DNA of 64,000 bases from Mycolicibacter engbaekii (GCF_002101585.1 NZ_LQOT01000069.1:1-64000), one strand, 5' to 3'. Numbered from the stretch's first letter, positions 50,687-59,208 are shown. Program-made: numbers and translations. The notes: generated by a model not told the origin, from the sequence alone.

Positions 50687-51829
50687 ATGAGCGAACTCTC
50701 TACCGAAACCGAGCTTTTCGTTGCCACGGCCCGTGCCTTTCTGGACAAGACCGCAGCCCTGAGCGACCAGCGCGACCTGCACGCGCGCGGCGAATCCTAT
50801 GACGCGGACTGGTGGCGGCAGGCGGCCGAACTGGGGTGGGCCGGGCTGCTGGTGCCCGAGGAACTCGGCGGCGGCAGCGTCTCTGGCTGCGGTCTGCGGG
50901 ACCTGGCTGCGATCGCCACCGAGATCGGACGCACCGTGGCACCGGGCCCGCTGTATCCGATCAGCATGGTGCTGGCCGGTCTGGTCGACGCCGACAACCG
51001 GCAGGCACACGCGCACAGCATCGCCGCGCTGCTCTCCGGAGAGTTGGTGGCGACCTGGGCCGCCGACGAACCGGGCCGGGGCTTTCACCCCGATCAGCCG
51101 GGGCTGGCGGCGACCGCCACCGGCGGCGGCTACCGGCTCAACGGAGTCAAAGACCGGGTAGAGGCCGGGGACCGGGCGGACCTGGTGCTGATCGGCGCCC
51201 GCACCGACGACGGCGCGCTGCGCCAGTTCCTGATCCGTACCGACGCACCCGGCGTGCGGGTGACCCCGCAGCCCGGCCTGGATCTGGTGAAGCGGTTTGC
51301 CCGCATCGAGTTCAGCGATGCCGAAGTCGACGCCTCGGCGGTGGTCGGCACCGCGGCACAGACCGGCGCCCTCATCGAGCGGCAGACGCAGGTGGGCATC
51401 GCACTGGTCTGCGCCGAAGTCGCCGGCATCCTGGACGCCGTCATGACCATGACGGTGGACTGGGTCCGGGATCGGTACAGCTTCGGCCGGCCGCTGGCGT
51501 CTTACCAGGCGATCAAGCACCGGCTGGCCGACATGACCATGTGGCTGCACGCCTGCCGCGCGATAGCCGGCGGCGCCGTGGACAAAGTGGCCGCACGCGA
51601 CGCCGACGCGGCCATGTGGGCCGGGGCGGCCAAGTCCTATCTCGGCGAGCACGCGGGCCGGCTGATTCAGGAATGCGTGCAACTGCACGGCGGGATCGGC
51701 GTCACCTGGGAACACGACCTGCACCTGTATCTGCGTCGGGCCACCCTGTACCGCGGTCTGCTCGGCACCCCCGCCGAACATCACCAGGCCATCTTCGCGG
51801 CCGCCAGCAGCACGGAGCCCGCCGCATGA
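50687..51829 (+). CDS. Acyl-CoA dehydrogenase family protein (subunit 1)
   Basis: The 380-residue FAD enzyme shows LGWAGLLVPEELGGGS, a C-terminal catalytic-domain helix DRYSFGRPLASYQAIKHRLADM and the end motif CVQLHGGIGVTWEHDLHLYLRRA. The usual active-site Glu position is not obvious, which is typical of the non-catalytic half of heteromeric ACADs. It overlaps the next ACAD by 4 bp, suggesting a two-subunit enzyme like the mycobacterial sterol FadE pairs. Confidence 0.88.
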   Translation: MSELSTETELFVATARAFLDKTAALSDQRDLHARGESYDADWWRQAAELGWAGLLVPEELGGGSVSGCGLRDLAAIATEIGRTVAPGPLYPISMVLAGLVDADNRQAHAHSIAALLSGELVATWAADEPGRGFHPDQPGLAATATGGGYRLNGVKDRVEAGDRADLVLIGARTDDGALRQFLIRTDAPGVRVTPQPGLDLVKRFARIEFSDAEVDASAVVGTAAQTGALIERQTQVGIALVCAEVAGILDAVMTMTVDWVRDRYSFGRPLASYQAIKHRLADMTMWLHACRAIAGGAVDKVAARDADAAMWAGAAKSYLGEHAGRLIQECVQLHGGIGVTWEHDLHLYLRRATLYRGLLGTPAEHHQAIFAAASSTEPAA

Positions 51830-53055
51830 CCGACATCTCCGTGGAATCCTTCGCCGCGTCGGCACGCGACTGGCTGGCCGCCAACATGCCGCGCCTGGAC
51901 CCGCAGCACCCCCCGCGCAACGGCCGCGACGACGAGGGGGCCTGGCAACGCGCACGCGAGCTGCAGCGGCGCCTGTACGGCGGCGGCTTCGCCGGCATCT
52001 GCTTCCCCCGCGAATACGGCGGTCTCGGCCTGGACATCCGTTACCAGAAGGCGTTCGACGCCGAGTGCGCCGGCTACGAGATGCCGTTGATCCTCAACGT
52101 CCCCACGTTCACCATCTGCTGCGCCACTCTGCTCGACACCGGCAGCGAGGAACAGAAGCGCCGCCACATCAGCGCGGCGCTGCGCGGCGACGAGGTGCTC
52201 GTGCAGCTGCTCTCCGAGCCCAGCGGCGGATCCGATCTGGCCGGGCTGATCACCCGCGCCGAGCGGGACGGGGACGACTGGGTGGTCACCGGGGCCAAGA
52301 CGTGGAGCACCAGCGCCTTCGCGGCGGACTTCGGGCTGCTGCTGGTGCGCACCGATTCGACGGTGCCCAAGCACGAGGGCCTGACCATGTTCCTGGTGCC
52401 GATCGACGCGCCCGGCGTCACACTGCGCCGCATCGAGCAGGTCGACGGCTCCAACGAGTTCTGCGAGGAGTTCTTCGACGGGTTGCGGCTCGGGCCCGAC
52501 GCGGTGGTCGGTGAGGTCAACAAGGGCTGGGATGTCGCATCGCGGCTGCTCTACCACGAGCGCCGGGCCGTGGGCCAGGGCTCGGAGTTCGCCAGCGGGC
52601 GGGGGGCCGAACGCACCGAGATGGCCGCCGCGGACTTCCTGACCCTGGCGCAGGACTGCGGCACCGCGGACGATCCGCTGACCCGGGATCAGATCGGCCG
52701 GGTTCTCGCCCGGCGCATGGTCCGCGACAAGCTCATCGACTACGCCGGGCGGGGCATGCGCAGCGGTGAGCTCCCGCCTGCCGCGGCCTCGATCATCCGG
52801 CTGTTCCACTCCGACGTGACCTACCTGGAGGTCGACACCGCCATGGCGGTCGCCGGACCGCTGGGTGTGGTGGACGACGAGACGCACCTGCTCAGAGTGG
52901 GTCGCCGCTACCTGTCGCGGCAGACCGTGGGACTCGGCGGGGGCAGCGACGAGATGGCGCGCAACGTCATCGCCGAACGCGTCCTGGGCCTGCCCCGCGA
53001 GTACGCCGCCGACCGCGGTGTGCCGTTCAATCAGGTACGCCACAACCGGCTGTGA
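51826..53055 (+). CDS. Acyl-CoA dehydrogenase family protein (subunit 2)
   Basis: The 409-residue partner has GFAGICFPREYGGLGL, LLSEPSGGSDLAGLITRA (FAD/substrate loop), TGAKTWSTSA and the C-terminal YLSRQTVGLGGGSDEMARNVIAERVLGLPRE. It ends the island. Pairing with the previous gene suggests an alpha-2-beta-2 enzyme acting on a bulky CoA thioester, so the pathway probably includes a CoA-linked intermediate. Confidence 0.9.
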   Translation: MTDISVESFAASARDWLAANMPRLDPQHPPRNGRDDEGAWQRARELQRRLYGGGFAGICFPREYGGLGLDIRYQKAFDAECAGYEMPLILNVPTFTICCATLLDTGSEEQKRRHISAALRGDEVLVQLLSEPSGGSDLAGLITRAERDGDDWVVTGAKTWSTSAFAADFGLLLVRTDSTVPKHEGLTMFLVPIDAPGVTLRRIEQVDGSNEFCEEFFDGLRLGPDAVVGEVNKGWDVASRLLYHERRAVGQGSEFASGRGAERTEMAAADFLTLAQDCGTADDPLTRDQIGRVLARRMVRDKLIDYAGRGMRSGELPPAAASIIRLFHSDVTYLEVDTAMAVAGPLGVVDDETHLLRVGRRYLSRQTVGLGGGSDEMARNVIAERVLGLPREYAADRGVPFNQVRHNRL

Positions 53056-53090
53056 CGGCCCCAATGTCGAGCGCGATACCGTCCACTGTC

Positions 53091-53105
53091 GGCTACCGGT
53101 AGCCT
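53091..53105 (+). promoter_or_regulatory. Palindrome and -10 box just before purM
   Basis: GGCTACCGGTAGCC (53091-53104) is a perfect 14-bp palindrome. TAGCCT (53100-53105) overlaps its right arm and lies 8 nt before the purM ATG, fitting a leaderless promoter. purM needs its own promoter here because the island separates it from purF. Confidence 0.5.
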
Positions 53106-53113
53106 TTACCGCG

Positions 53114-54199
53114 ATGACCTCAGCAGAATCGAGCTCCCAGGGCGTTACCTACGCATCGGCCGGAGTGGACATCGCGGCCGGAGACCGGGCCGTCGAGTTG
53201 TTCAAGCCATTGGCCGCCAAGGCCACCCGGCCAGAGGTGCGGGGCGGGTTAGGCGGCTTCGCCGGCCTGTTCGCCCTGCGCAACGACTACCGTGAGCCGC
53301 TGTTGGCGTCCTCCACCGACGGCGTGGGCACCAAGCTGGCGATCGCGCAGGCCCTGGACAAGCACGACACCGTCGGCATCGACCTGGTGGCGATGGTCGT
53401 CGACGACCTGGTGGTCTGCGGCGCCGAGCCGCTGTTCCTGCAGGACTACATTGCCGTGGGCCGCACCGTGCCCGAGCGGGTCGCCGCAATCGTCTCCGGG
53501 ATCGCCGAGGGTTGTGTGCAGGCCGGCTGCGCGCTGCTCGGTGGCGAGACCGCCGAGCACCCCGGCCTGATGGAACCCGACCACTACGACATCTCCGCGA
53601 CCGGCGTCGGGGTGGTGGAGGCCGACGACGTGCTCGGCCCGGACCGGGTCCGCCCCGGCGACGTGCTGATCGCGATGGGTTCCTCAGGGCTGCATTCCAA
53701 CGGCTACTCGCTGGCCCGGGCGGTGCTGCTCGACATCGACCGGATGAACCTGGCCGGCCACGTCGAGGAGTTCGGCCGCACCCTGGGCGAGGAGCTGCTC
53801 GAGCCCACCCGCATCTACGCCAAGGACTGTCTGGCGCTGGCCGCCGAGACGCAGGTGCGGACGTTCTGTCACGTCACCGGCGGCGGACTGGCCGGCAACC
53901 TGGCGCGCGTCATCCCCGACGGGCTGATCGCCGAGGTGGACCGTGGCACCTGGACGCCGGCGCCGGTGTTCGCGATGATCGCCCAGCGCGGACGGGTCAG
54001 TCGTGCGGAGATGGAGAAGACGTTCAACCTGGGGGTCGGCATGGTGGCCGTCGTCGCGCCGGAGGACACCGACCGCGCACTGGCCATTCTGACCGCCCGC
54101 CACGTGGACTGCTGGCCGCTCGGCACCATCACCAAGCCGGGCAAGGATGCCGAACCGGGCGACGGGGCCAGGCTCGTCGGGGAGCACCCGAGGTTCTAG
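53114..54199 (+). CDS. purM: Phosphoribosylaminoimidazole (AIR) synthetase
   Basis: PurM closes the imidazole ring of FGAM using ATP. The 361-residue chain shows TYASAGVDIAAGDRAVELFKP, STDGVGTKLAIA, LVVCGAEPLFLQDYIAVG, GGETAEHPGLM and FCHVTGGGLAGNLARV, all family hallmarks. ATG 53114 gives the expected start. Matches Rv0809; the DUF3073 gene lies convergent downstream as Rv0810c does. Confidence 0.97.
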   Translation: MTSAESSSQGVTYASAGVDIAAGDRAVELFKPLAAKATRPEVRGGLGGFAGLFALRNDYREPLLASSTDGVGTKLAIAQALDKHDTVGIDLVAMVVDDLVVCGAEPLFLQDYIAVGRTVPERVAAIVSGIAEGCVQAGCALLGGETAEHPGLMEPDHYDISATGVGVVEADDVLGPDRVRPGDVLIAMGSSGLHSNGYSLARAVLLDIDRMNLAGHVEEFGRTLGEELLEPTRIYAKDCLALAAETQVRTFCHVTGGGLAGNLARVIPDGLIAEVDRGTWTPAPVFAMIAQRGRVSRAEMEKTFNLGVGMVAVVAPEDTDRALAILTARHVDCWPLGTITKPGKDAEPGDGARLVGEHPRF

Positions 54200-54211
54200 C
54201 CCCTGGCGGGG

Positions 54212-54227
54212 CCACCGAGCCCGGTGG
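54212..54227. terminator. Hairpin between purM and the convergent DUF3073 gene
   Basis: CCACCG (54212-54217) pairs with CGGTGG (54222-54227) around a 4-nt loop in the 63-bp convergent gap. Short but well placed. Confidence 0.4.
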
Positions 54228-54262
54228 TGATCCGGTCAGGATCGGCTGTCACACCGGCGCGG

Positions 54263-54430
54263 TCAACGGCGCCAGTCGTCGTCGCCGTTCCACGAGTCGT
54301 CGCCGTCGTGGTTGGATTGGTCAGACCCCGACAACTCCCGCTGGAGTTGGGTGAAGTCGGTCGTCGGTGAGCTGTACTTCAACTCCCGTGCCACCTTGGT
54401 CTGCTTCGCCTTAGCCCGGCCGCGGCCCAT
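54263..54430 (-). CDS. DUF3073 small protein (Rv0810c-like)
   Basis: The 55-residue protein starts MGRGRAKAKQTKVARELKYSSPTTD and has an acidic Asp/Trp-rich tail. This basic-head/acidic-tail layout is typical of DUF3073, conserved in actinobacteria with unknown role. ATG 54430 is chosen because the conserved motif starts there. A G5-AA-C5 inverted repeat (54431-54442) abuts the start codon and could hide the ribosome site. Confidence 0.85.
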   Translation of the reverse strand: MGRGRAKAKQTKVARELKYSSPTTDFTQLQRELSGSDQSNHDGDDSWNGDDDWRR

Positions 54431-54565
54431 GGGGGAACCCCCTCGCGCAATAACGGAGCGGCCCAACGAGCAGGCGGCTCCGATCTGAATGTGTGTATTG
54501 TCCTGCCGACAGCTTACCGTGCCGATCTCAGAGCTGCCGACTGGCCCGCACCCGTGTGACCACCA

Positions 54566-55639
54566 TCAAAGGCGGCCATGCAGTCGGTCGATCGCGAGCC
54601 GACCCGGACCCCGCTCATCGGGTGGCGGCATCGATTCGGGGTCGATCACCGCACTGACCTCGGCGTCGCCGCCGGTCAGCAGTGCGGTGTCGGCCGGCAG
54701 CGCCCGCTTGAGCAGCGCCAGCGCGATCGGCCCCAGCTCGAAATGGTCGACCACCGTGCCCAGCCGGCCCACCGGACGGCCGCCCGAGGTGACCGGGTCG
54801 CCGGTCGCGGGCCGGTCCACCGATCCGTCGAGGTGCAGCAGCACCAGCATGCGGGGCGGCTTGCCCAGGTTGTGCACCCGGGACACGGTCTCCTGCCCGC
54901 TGTAGCACCCTTTGTCCAGGTGCACAGCGCCGGAGCCCGGCCCCCCGATCCAGTTCAGTTCGTGCGGGATGCTGCGCTCGTCGGTGTCCACGCCGAGCCG
55001 GGGGCGCACCGCTGCCACCCGGCGGGCTTCATAGGCCCACACTCCGGCGGGCCGTACCCCGGCCCGGGTCAGCCGCTGCTGCCACTGGCCCTTGTCGGCA
55101 CGCGGGACCAGCAACTCCACCGCGTCCTGGCCGGCTGTCTGGCGGACGAAACCGCCGGGGATCGGCGCTGCGACGGGCCCGGGGGGCGCGGCCAGCCCCA
55201 GCGCGTCGAGGACCTCCGGGCCGTCGCGACCGGGACCCAGCAGCGAGAGCACCGCCAAGTCGGCGGGCTCGATGCGCACATCGGCCCAGAAGACCATCTT
55301 GCGCAGGTGTTCGGTCAGCGGCGTGCCGCGCCACGGTTCGGTGTCCAGGTAGGTCCGGTCGGACATCTCGGTCTGGACCCAGTGGTTCTGAATGTGCCCC
55401 TTGGGGTCCAGGGTGAGGTTCTCGGCGCTGGCGCCGTCGGCAAGTTCGGCGACGTGCTGGGTGGATAGGCTGTGCAGCCACGTCTTGCGGTCCGAGCCGC
55501 TCAGCTCGAGCACCGCGCGGTGGGACCGGTCCACCAGCACAACGCCCGTTTCGGCGCTGCGCTGCTCGCCGAACGGGTCGCCATAGTGCCAGACAGCGCC
55601 GGCGTCGGGGCCGGAATCGGGTGCGGGGACGGCGGACAC
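54566..55639 (-). CDS. ygfZ: YgfZ/CAF17-like folate-dependent Fe-S protein (Rv0811c-like)
   Basis: The 357-residue GcvT-fold protein has the YgfZ signature KGCYSGQETVSRVHNLG (~250), whose Cys is essential in E. coli YgfZ. It helps maintain some iron-sulfur enzymes in a folate-dependent way. GTG start at 55639. It diverges from the aminotransferase-IV gene across 35 bp. Confidence 0.9.
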   Translation of the reverse strand: MSAVPAPDSGPDAGAVWHYGDPFGEQRSAETGVVLVDRSHRAVLELSGSDRKTWLHSLSTQHVAELADGASAENLTLDPKGHIQNHWVQTEMSDRTYLDTEPWRGTPLTEHLRKMVFWADVRIEPADLAVLSLLGPGRDGPEVLDALGLAAPPGPVAAPIPGGFVRQTAGQDAVELLVPRADKGQWQQRLTRAGVRPAGVWAYEARRVAAVRPRLGVDTDERSIPHELNWIGGPGSGAVHLDKGCYSGQETVSRVHNLGKPPRMLVLLHLDGSVDRPATGDPVTSGGRPVGRLGTVVDHFELGPIALALLKRALPADTALLTGGDAEVSAVIDPESMPPPDERGPGRLAIDRLHGRL

Positions 55640-55660
55640 ATGCCAACTCTACGGAGCCGC

Positions 55661-55666
55661 TACGCT
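55661..55666 (+). promoter_or_regulatory. -10 box, leaderless candidate
   Basis: TACGCT lies 8 nt before ATG 55675. Confidence 0.4.
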
Positions 55667-55674
55667 CACGGTCC

Positions 55675-56544
55675 ATGGCAGCCGACGCCGAAGTGGACGA
55701 CACCGTCGTGACGATTGTCACCGTGGGCGGCGGGCTGGCCGCGCCGGGCTCCCCACTGCTGTACGCCGACGACCTGGCGGCGCTGCGCGGCGACGGGGTG
55801 TTCGAGACCCTGCTGGTGCGCGACGGCACCGCCTGCCTCCTCGACGAGCATCTGCACCGGCTGGCGCGTTCGGCCCAGCTGATGGACCTGCCGGTCCCGG
55901 ATCTGGATCAATGGCGCCGTGCGGCCGAGACCGCGGTGGAGCACTGGGCGGGGGCCGGGGAGGGCGCCTTGCGGCTGATCTACAGCCGTGGCCGGGAAAG
56001 CGGCTCGGCGCCAACCCAGTACGTGATGCTGACGCCGCTGCCCGAACGTATCCTCGCGGCCCGTCGCGACGGCGTGGCGGCGGTGATCCTGGACCGCGGA
56101 CTGTCCACGCAGGGCCTGGAGATGCCCTGGCTGCTCGCCGGCGCCAAGACACTGTCCTACGCGGTGAACATGGCGGCGCTGCGCTACGCCGCAAAACAGG
56201 GCGCCGACGACGTCATCTTCGTCAGTTCCGACGGTTACGTGTTGGAAGGCCCGCGCTCGACGGTGGTCCTGGTGGAACCCGGTCGGCTGGTCACGCCGCC
56301 GCTGTCGCACCCGATTCTGCGCGGCACCACCCAGGAGGCGTTGTTCGAGGTGGCCCGCGGCGCCGGTTACCAATGCGACTACGTCCCGCTGCGGCAGGCG
56401 GATCTGGCCGCGGCGCAAGACATCTGGCTGGTCTCCAGTATCACGCTGGCGGCCAGGGTGCATACCCTCGACGGCCGGGCGCTGAACCCGCGGGTGTCCG
56501 AGCGCGAATTCGCCGGACTGGTCGACACCGCTATCGGGCGCTGA
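55675..56544 (+). CDS. Class IV PLP enzyme, aminodeoxychorismate lyase-like (Rv0812-like)
   Basis: The 289-residue fold-type IV enzyme has the PLP lysine in LAGAKTLSYAVNMAALR (~160), DGVFETLLV (~40) and the phosphate-binding HPILRGTTQE (~218). The family includes 4-amino-4-deoxychorismate lyase (folate pathway) and branched-chain or D-amino acid transaminases. Length equals that remembered for Rv0812. The folate role fits the neighbouring folate-binding YgfZ protein. Confidence 0.88.
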   Translation: MAADAEVDDTVVTIVTVGGGLAAPGSPLLYADDLAALRGDGVFETLLVRDGTACLLDEHLHRLARSAQLMDLPVPDLDQWRRAAETAVEHWAGAGEGALRLIYSRGRESGSAPTQYVMLTPLPERILAARRDGVAAVILDRGLSTQGLEMPWLLAGAKTLSYAVNMAALRYAAKQGADDVIFVSSDGYVLEGPRSTVVLVEPGRLVTPPLSHPILRGTTQEALFEVARGAGYQCDYVPLRQADLAAAQDIWLVSSITLAARVHTLDGRALNPRVSEREFAGLVDTAIGR

Positions 56545-56584
56545 GCCCGCGGCTGCAGGCCGGTGCAGCCCGTCAGTGCGGTGC

Positions 56585-57262
56585 TTAGCCGACGAAGCGG
56601 GACAGCCGCGCCGAAAGGTGCGGCACCAGCTCACCGTCGGCGTTCACCCGCTCCTCGACGTAGGCCAGGTCGCCGTCTTCGACGATCCCGTAAAGCCGTT
56701 TGGCGCCGCCGATCAACGCGCCCGATTTGCTGCGTGCCAGCGCATCGGTGACCAGTTCCCAGGAGGCCGGGCCGTGCGGACGCCCGTAGAACAGCTCCAC
56801 GTAGCCGGTGGAGTGCGCCAGCAGCAGTTCGATGGCCTGGGACTCGTCGGGGTCGTCCGGATCGTCGATGAAACGCCAGAAGCCGGTCTCGCGCAGGGTC
56901 GGTTCGGTGGACTCGTCGTCGTCGGAGAGTCGCCAGGACCGCGCTTCCCAGTTCAAGTAGTCGCCGCCGTCGTGGGATACCACGATCTGTTGGCCGAACC
57001 GGTAGTCGCCCTGCGCACTGTGTCCCAGCCCGGTGCCGCGCCACACACCGACCAGCGGCAACAGCGCCAACAGTGCGTCATGCAGATTGGCGCCCTCGCG
57101 CAGGTTGGCGGTGTCGGCGAACGGCAGGTCGTCGAAGACCGGGATATTGCGCGCGGCGGTCTGCTTGGCCCGCTCCGCAGCGGCGGCTACCGCGCGGTCG
57201 CCGGAGCCGCGCTCGACCGGGCGCTCACCGCCGGCCTGCGTGCCCCCGTCGGAACCGCTCAC
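56585..57262 (-). CDS. Nitrobindin-like heme beta-barrel protein (Rv0813c-like)
   Basis: The 225-residue protein belongs to the FABP-like/nitrobindin family. It has the GxWxGxG motif in LVGVWRGTGLG (~70), the strands YRFGQQIVVSHDGGDYLNWEARSW and a C-terminal His in ELVPHLSARLSRFVG that is the likely heme ligand. About 40 disordered residues precede the barrel. GTG 57262 overlaps the stop of a 32-residue membrane ORF. Confidence 0.88.
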   Translation of the reverse strand: MSGSDGGTQAGGERPVERGSGDRAVAAAAERAKQTAARNIPVFDDLPFADTANLREGANLHDALLALLPLVGVWRGTGLGHSAQGDYRFGQQIVVSHDGGDYLNWEARSWRLSDDDESTEPTLRETGFWRFIDDPDDPDESQAIELLLAHSTGYVELFYGRPHGPASWELVTDALARSKSGALIGGAKRLYGIVEDGDLAYVEERVNADGELVPHLSARLSRFVG

Positions 57263-57357
57263 ATCTCGTCGGTGATCAGCCGATACAGCGTGTACAGCGC
57301 GAACCAGGTGATCAGGCCAGTTGCCGCCACCAGCATCAATTCGAAGAACAACACCAC
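57259..57357 (-). CDS. 32-residue single-helix membrane miniprotein
   Basis: GTG 57357 opens a 33-codon frame. Its product has one strong hydrophobic helix (LFFELMLVAATGLITWFALY) and a basic/acidic tail (TLYRLITDEM). Its TGA overlaps the GTG start of the nitrobindin-like gene by 4 bp (GTGA), the same coupling used by real genes in this window. Family unknown; ribosome site weak. Confidence 0.6.
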   Translation of the reverse strand: MVLFFELMLVAATGLITWFALYTLYRLITDEM

Positions 57358-57377
57358 GGGGGAAATTCTAGCGGTGT

Positions 57378-57472
57378 TCGCGAGGCCGGCGAAGCCGGGT
57401 GTGGCGGGGCACCGCCATCAGACCCAGCGGCGCTCGCGAGGCCGGCGAAGCCGGGTGTGGCGGGGCACCGCC
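57378..57472. repeat. Two identical 39-bp direct repeats, each with two hairpins
   Basis: Bases 57378-57416 and 57434-57472 are identical, 56 bp apart start to start. Each copy holds CCGGC-GAA-GCCGG and GGCGG-GGCA-CCGCC stem-loops. The element lies just after the sseC-like stop and upstream of the miniprotein. It may be a REP-like element and also a terminator or mRNA stabiliser for the sulfur operon. Confidence 0.75.
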
Positions 57473-57482
57473 GCCTGACCGA

Positions 57483-57785
57483 TCAGGCGACTTTGATGTC
57501 CACCTCGTGCAGGCCCGCGCCCGACGGCGTCACCACGGCGTCGCCGTTGCCGGCCGAGGACAGCGCCCGGACCTTCCATGCCCCCGGCGCCGCGAAGAAC
57601 CGGAAGTCGCCGGTGGCCGAGGCGACGACCTCAGCGGTGAACTCGTCGGAGGAGTCCAGCAGCCGGACGAAGGCGCCAGCGACGGAGGCACCGTTGCTGT
57701 CGACCACGCGCCCGGTGATCACGGTCTCCTTCTCCAGGTCGACGTTGGCCGGCAGGGCGAGTCCTTGCTTGGGTCCAGAGCACAT
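57483..57785 (-). CDS. sseC2: DUF1416 protein SseC-like
   Basis: The 100-residue protein starts MCSGPKQGLALPANVDLEKET and ends GLHEVDIKVA, the pattern of the SseC/DUF1416 proteins paired with thiosulfate sulfurtransferases in mycobacteria. It has a carboxypeptidase-regulatory-like beta fold. One base separates it from cysA2. Exact role is unknown. Confidence 0.92.
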   Translation of the reverse strand: MCSGPKQGLALPANVDLEKETVITGRVVDSNGASVAGAFVRLLDSSDEFTAEVVASATGDFRFFAAPGAWKVRALSSAGNGDAVVTPSGAGLHEVDIKVA

Positions 57786-57786
57786 A

Positions 57787-58620
57787 TCAGCTTCCCAATT
57801 CGATCGGGGCACCCACCAGGGAGCCGTATTCCATCCAACTACCGTCGTAGTTCTTGACATTGCGATGTCCGAGCAGCTCGCGCAGCACGAACCAGGTGTG
57901 CGACGAGCGCTCACCGATACGGCAATAGGCGATGGACTCCTTCTCGCCATCGAGGCCGGCGTCGGCATAGAGCTTGGCCAGCTCCTCGTCGGACTTGAAG
58001 GTGCCGTCCTCGTTTGCGGCGCGGCTCCACGGCACGTTGATGGCGCTGGGGACGTGGCCGCGTTGCTGGCTCTGCTCCTGCGGCAGGTGTGCCGGGGCCA
58101 GAATCTTGCCGGAGAACTCCTCGGGGGAGCGCACGTCGACGAGGTTCTTGGTGTTGATCGCTGCGATCACCTCGTCGCGGCGGGCACGGAGCGACTCGTC
58201 GAGCTGCTTGGCGGTGTAGGACGTGGCCGGCCGGCTGACGGTTTCACTCGACAACGGGCGTCCGTCGAGCTCCCACTTCTTGCGGCCGCCGTCGAGCAGC
58301 TTGACCGACTCGTGCCCGTAGAGCTTGAAGTACCAGTAGGCGAAGGCGGCGAACCAGTTGTTGTTGCCTCCGTAGAGGATCACAGTGTCGTCGTTGGAGA
58401 CACCGCGCTCGGAGAGCAGCTTGGAGAACGCGGCCGCGTCGACGACATCGCGCCGTACCGGGTCCTGCAGGTCCTTGCGCCAGTCGAGCCGGATGGCGCC
58501 GGGGATGTGGTTGATGTCATAGACGCTGGTGTCTTCGTCGACCTCGACGAAGACGATGCCGGGCGCGTCGAGATTGCTCTCGGCCCAGTCGGTGGAGACC
58601 AGGACGTCCGAGCGTGCCAT
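57787..58620 (-). CDS. cysA2: Thiosulfate sulfurtransferase (rhodanese)
   Basis: The 277-residue two-domain rhodanese moves sulfane sulfur from thiosulfate to acceptors. The catalytic Cys is in AYCRIGERSSHTWFVL (~233); the inactive N-terminal domain has ILYGGNNNWFAAFAYWYFKLYGH. ATG 58620 gives MARSDVLVSTDWAESNL, the known start. Matches Rv0815c. It is part of the operon controlled by the poly-Cys leader. Confidence 0.96.
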   Translation of the reverse strand: MARSDVLVSTDWAESNLDAPGIVFVEVDEDTSVYDINHIPGAIRLDWRKDLQDPVRRDVVDAAAFSKLLSERGVSNDDTVILYGGNNNWFAAFAYWYFKLYGHESVKLLDGGRKKWELDGRPLSSETVSRPATSYTAKQLDESLRARRDEVIAAINTKNLVDVRSPEEFSGKILAPAHLPQEQSQQRGHVPSAINVPWSRAANEDGTFKSDEELAKLYADAGLDGEKESIAYCRIGERSSHTWFVLRELLGHRNVKNYDGSWMEYGSLVGAPIELGS

Positions 58621-58660
58621 GGTGGGAATCCTTTCGGTTACAACGAGCAAAGAGTGGTGG

Positions 58661-59116
58661 TCACGCCGCGTTCGGCCGCAGGCGCACGATGAGGGGGTAG
58701 AGCTGACAGCCCAGACAGATACCGAACGCGGCGTTGAGGAAGGCCGCGGCCAGGGCGAAGGCGGTCGCGATCAGACCGAGTGTGGGTGCGAAGGCGAAAC
58801 CTGCGACGCCCAGCACGGCGAACACCAGGCCGACGAGCTGGGCGAAGCGCAGCGGCGCCACCGGCTCACGCTCGCTGACCGGCCCCAGTCGCGGCGCGAT
58901 GAATCGGGCGAACAACCGCCCGTAGGGGTGGCCGCGGGGCCCCAGCGCCGCGCCGATCGCGAAGACGGCGGCTTGGGCGCCCAGCGCAACGGCTGCGGCC
59001 GCCGGGCTGAACTGCGCGGTGAGCAGCACAGCCACCAGTACGGCGGTGGTGATCCAGGCGGCGAATCGGGGACCGCGGACATCTACCTGAGCAGTGTCGG
59101 TGTGAGTGTCCTGCAT
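58661..59116 (-). CDS. DUF4395 membrane protein
   Basis: The 151-residue protein has three to four transmembrane helices and the conserved CLGCQLYPLI near the C-terminus (CxxC at ~134-137), typical of DUF4395 proteins in actinobacterial sulfur-transfer operons. The CxxC suggests a thiol-redox or sulfur-handling role. ATG 59116 has GGGAG 7 nt upstream. First long gene after the leader ORF. Confidence 0.85.
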   Translation of the reverse strand: MQDTHTDTAQVDVRGPRFAAWITTAVLVAVLLTAQFSPAAAAVALGAQAAVFAIGAALGPRGHPYGRLFARFIAPRLGPVSEREPVAPLRFAQLVGLVFAVLGVAGFAFAPTLGLIATAFALAAAFLNAAFGICLGCQLYPLIVRLRPNAA

Positions 59117-59208
59117 GCAATGCTCCCTGTGTTGTCGTTGCGAATGGCTGGTGGAGGCATGCCACGGCATTCCGGGCGACTCCGATAGCGACGCGAAAAC
59201 GCGGCGAT

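Noticed and set aside
50812..51825. N-terminal extension of the second acyl-CoA dehydrogenase
   Set aside because: It reads the first dehydrogenase in another frame; ATG 51826 gives the normal family length.
39566..53113. Phage or transposon origin of the island
   Set aside because: I found no integrase, transposase, tRNA target or flanking direct repeat. Gene overlaps and codon use look like the rest of the chromosome.
54431..54442. Riboswitch or regulatory hairpin before the DUF3073 gene
   Set aside because: The G5-AA-C5 sequence is too short and its 2-nt loop too tight to call; it is mentioned only with the gene.
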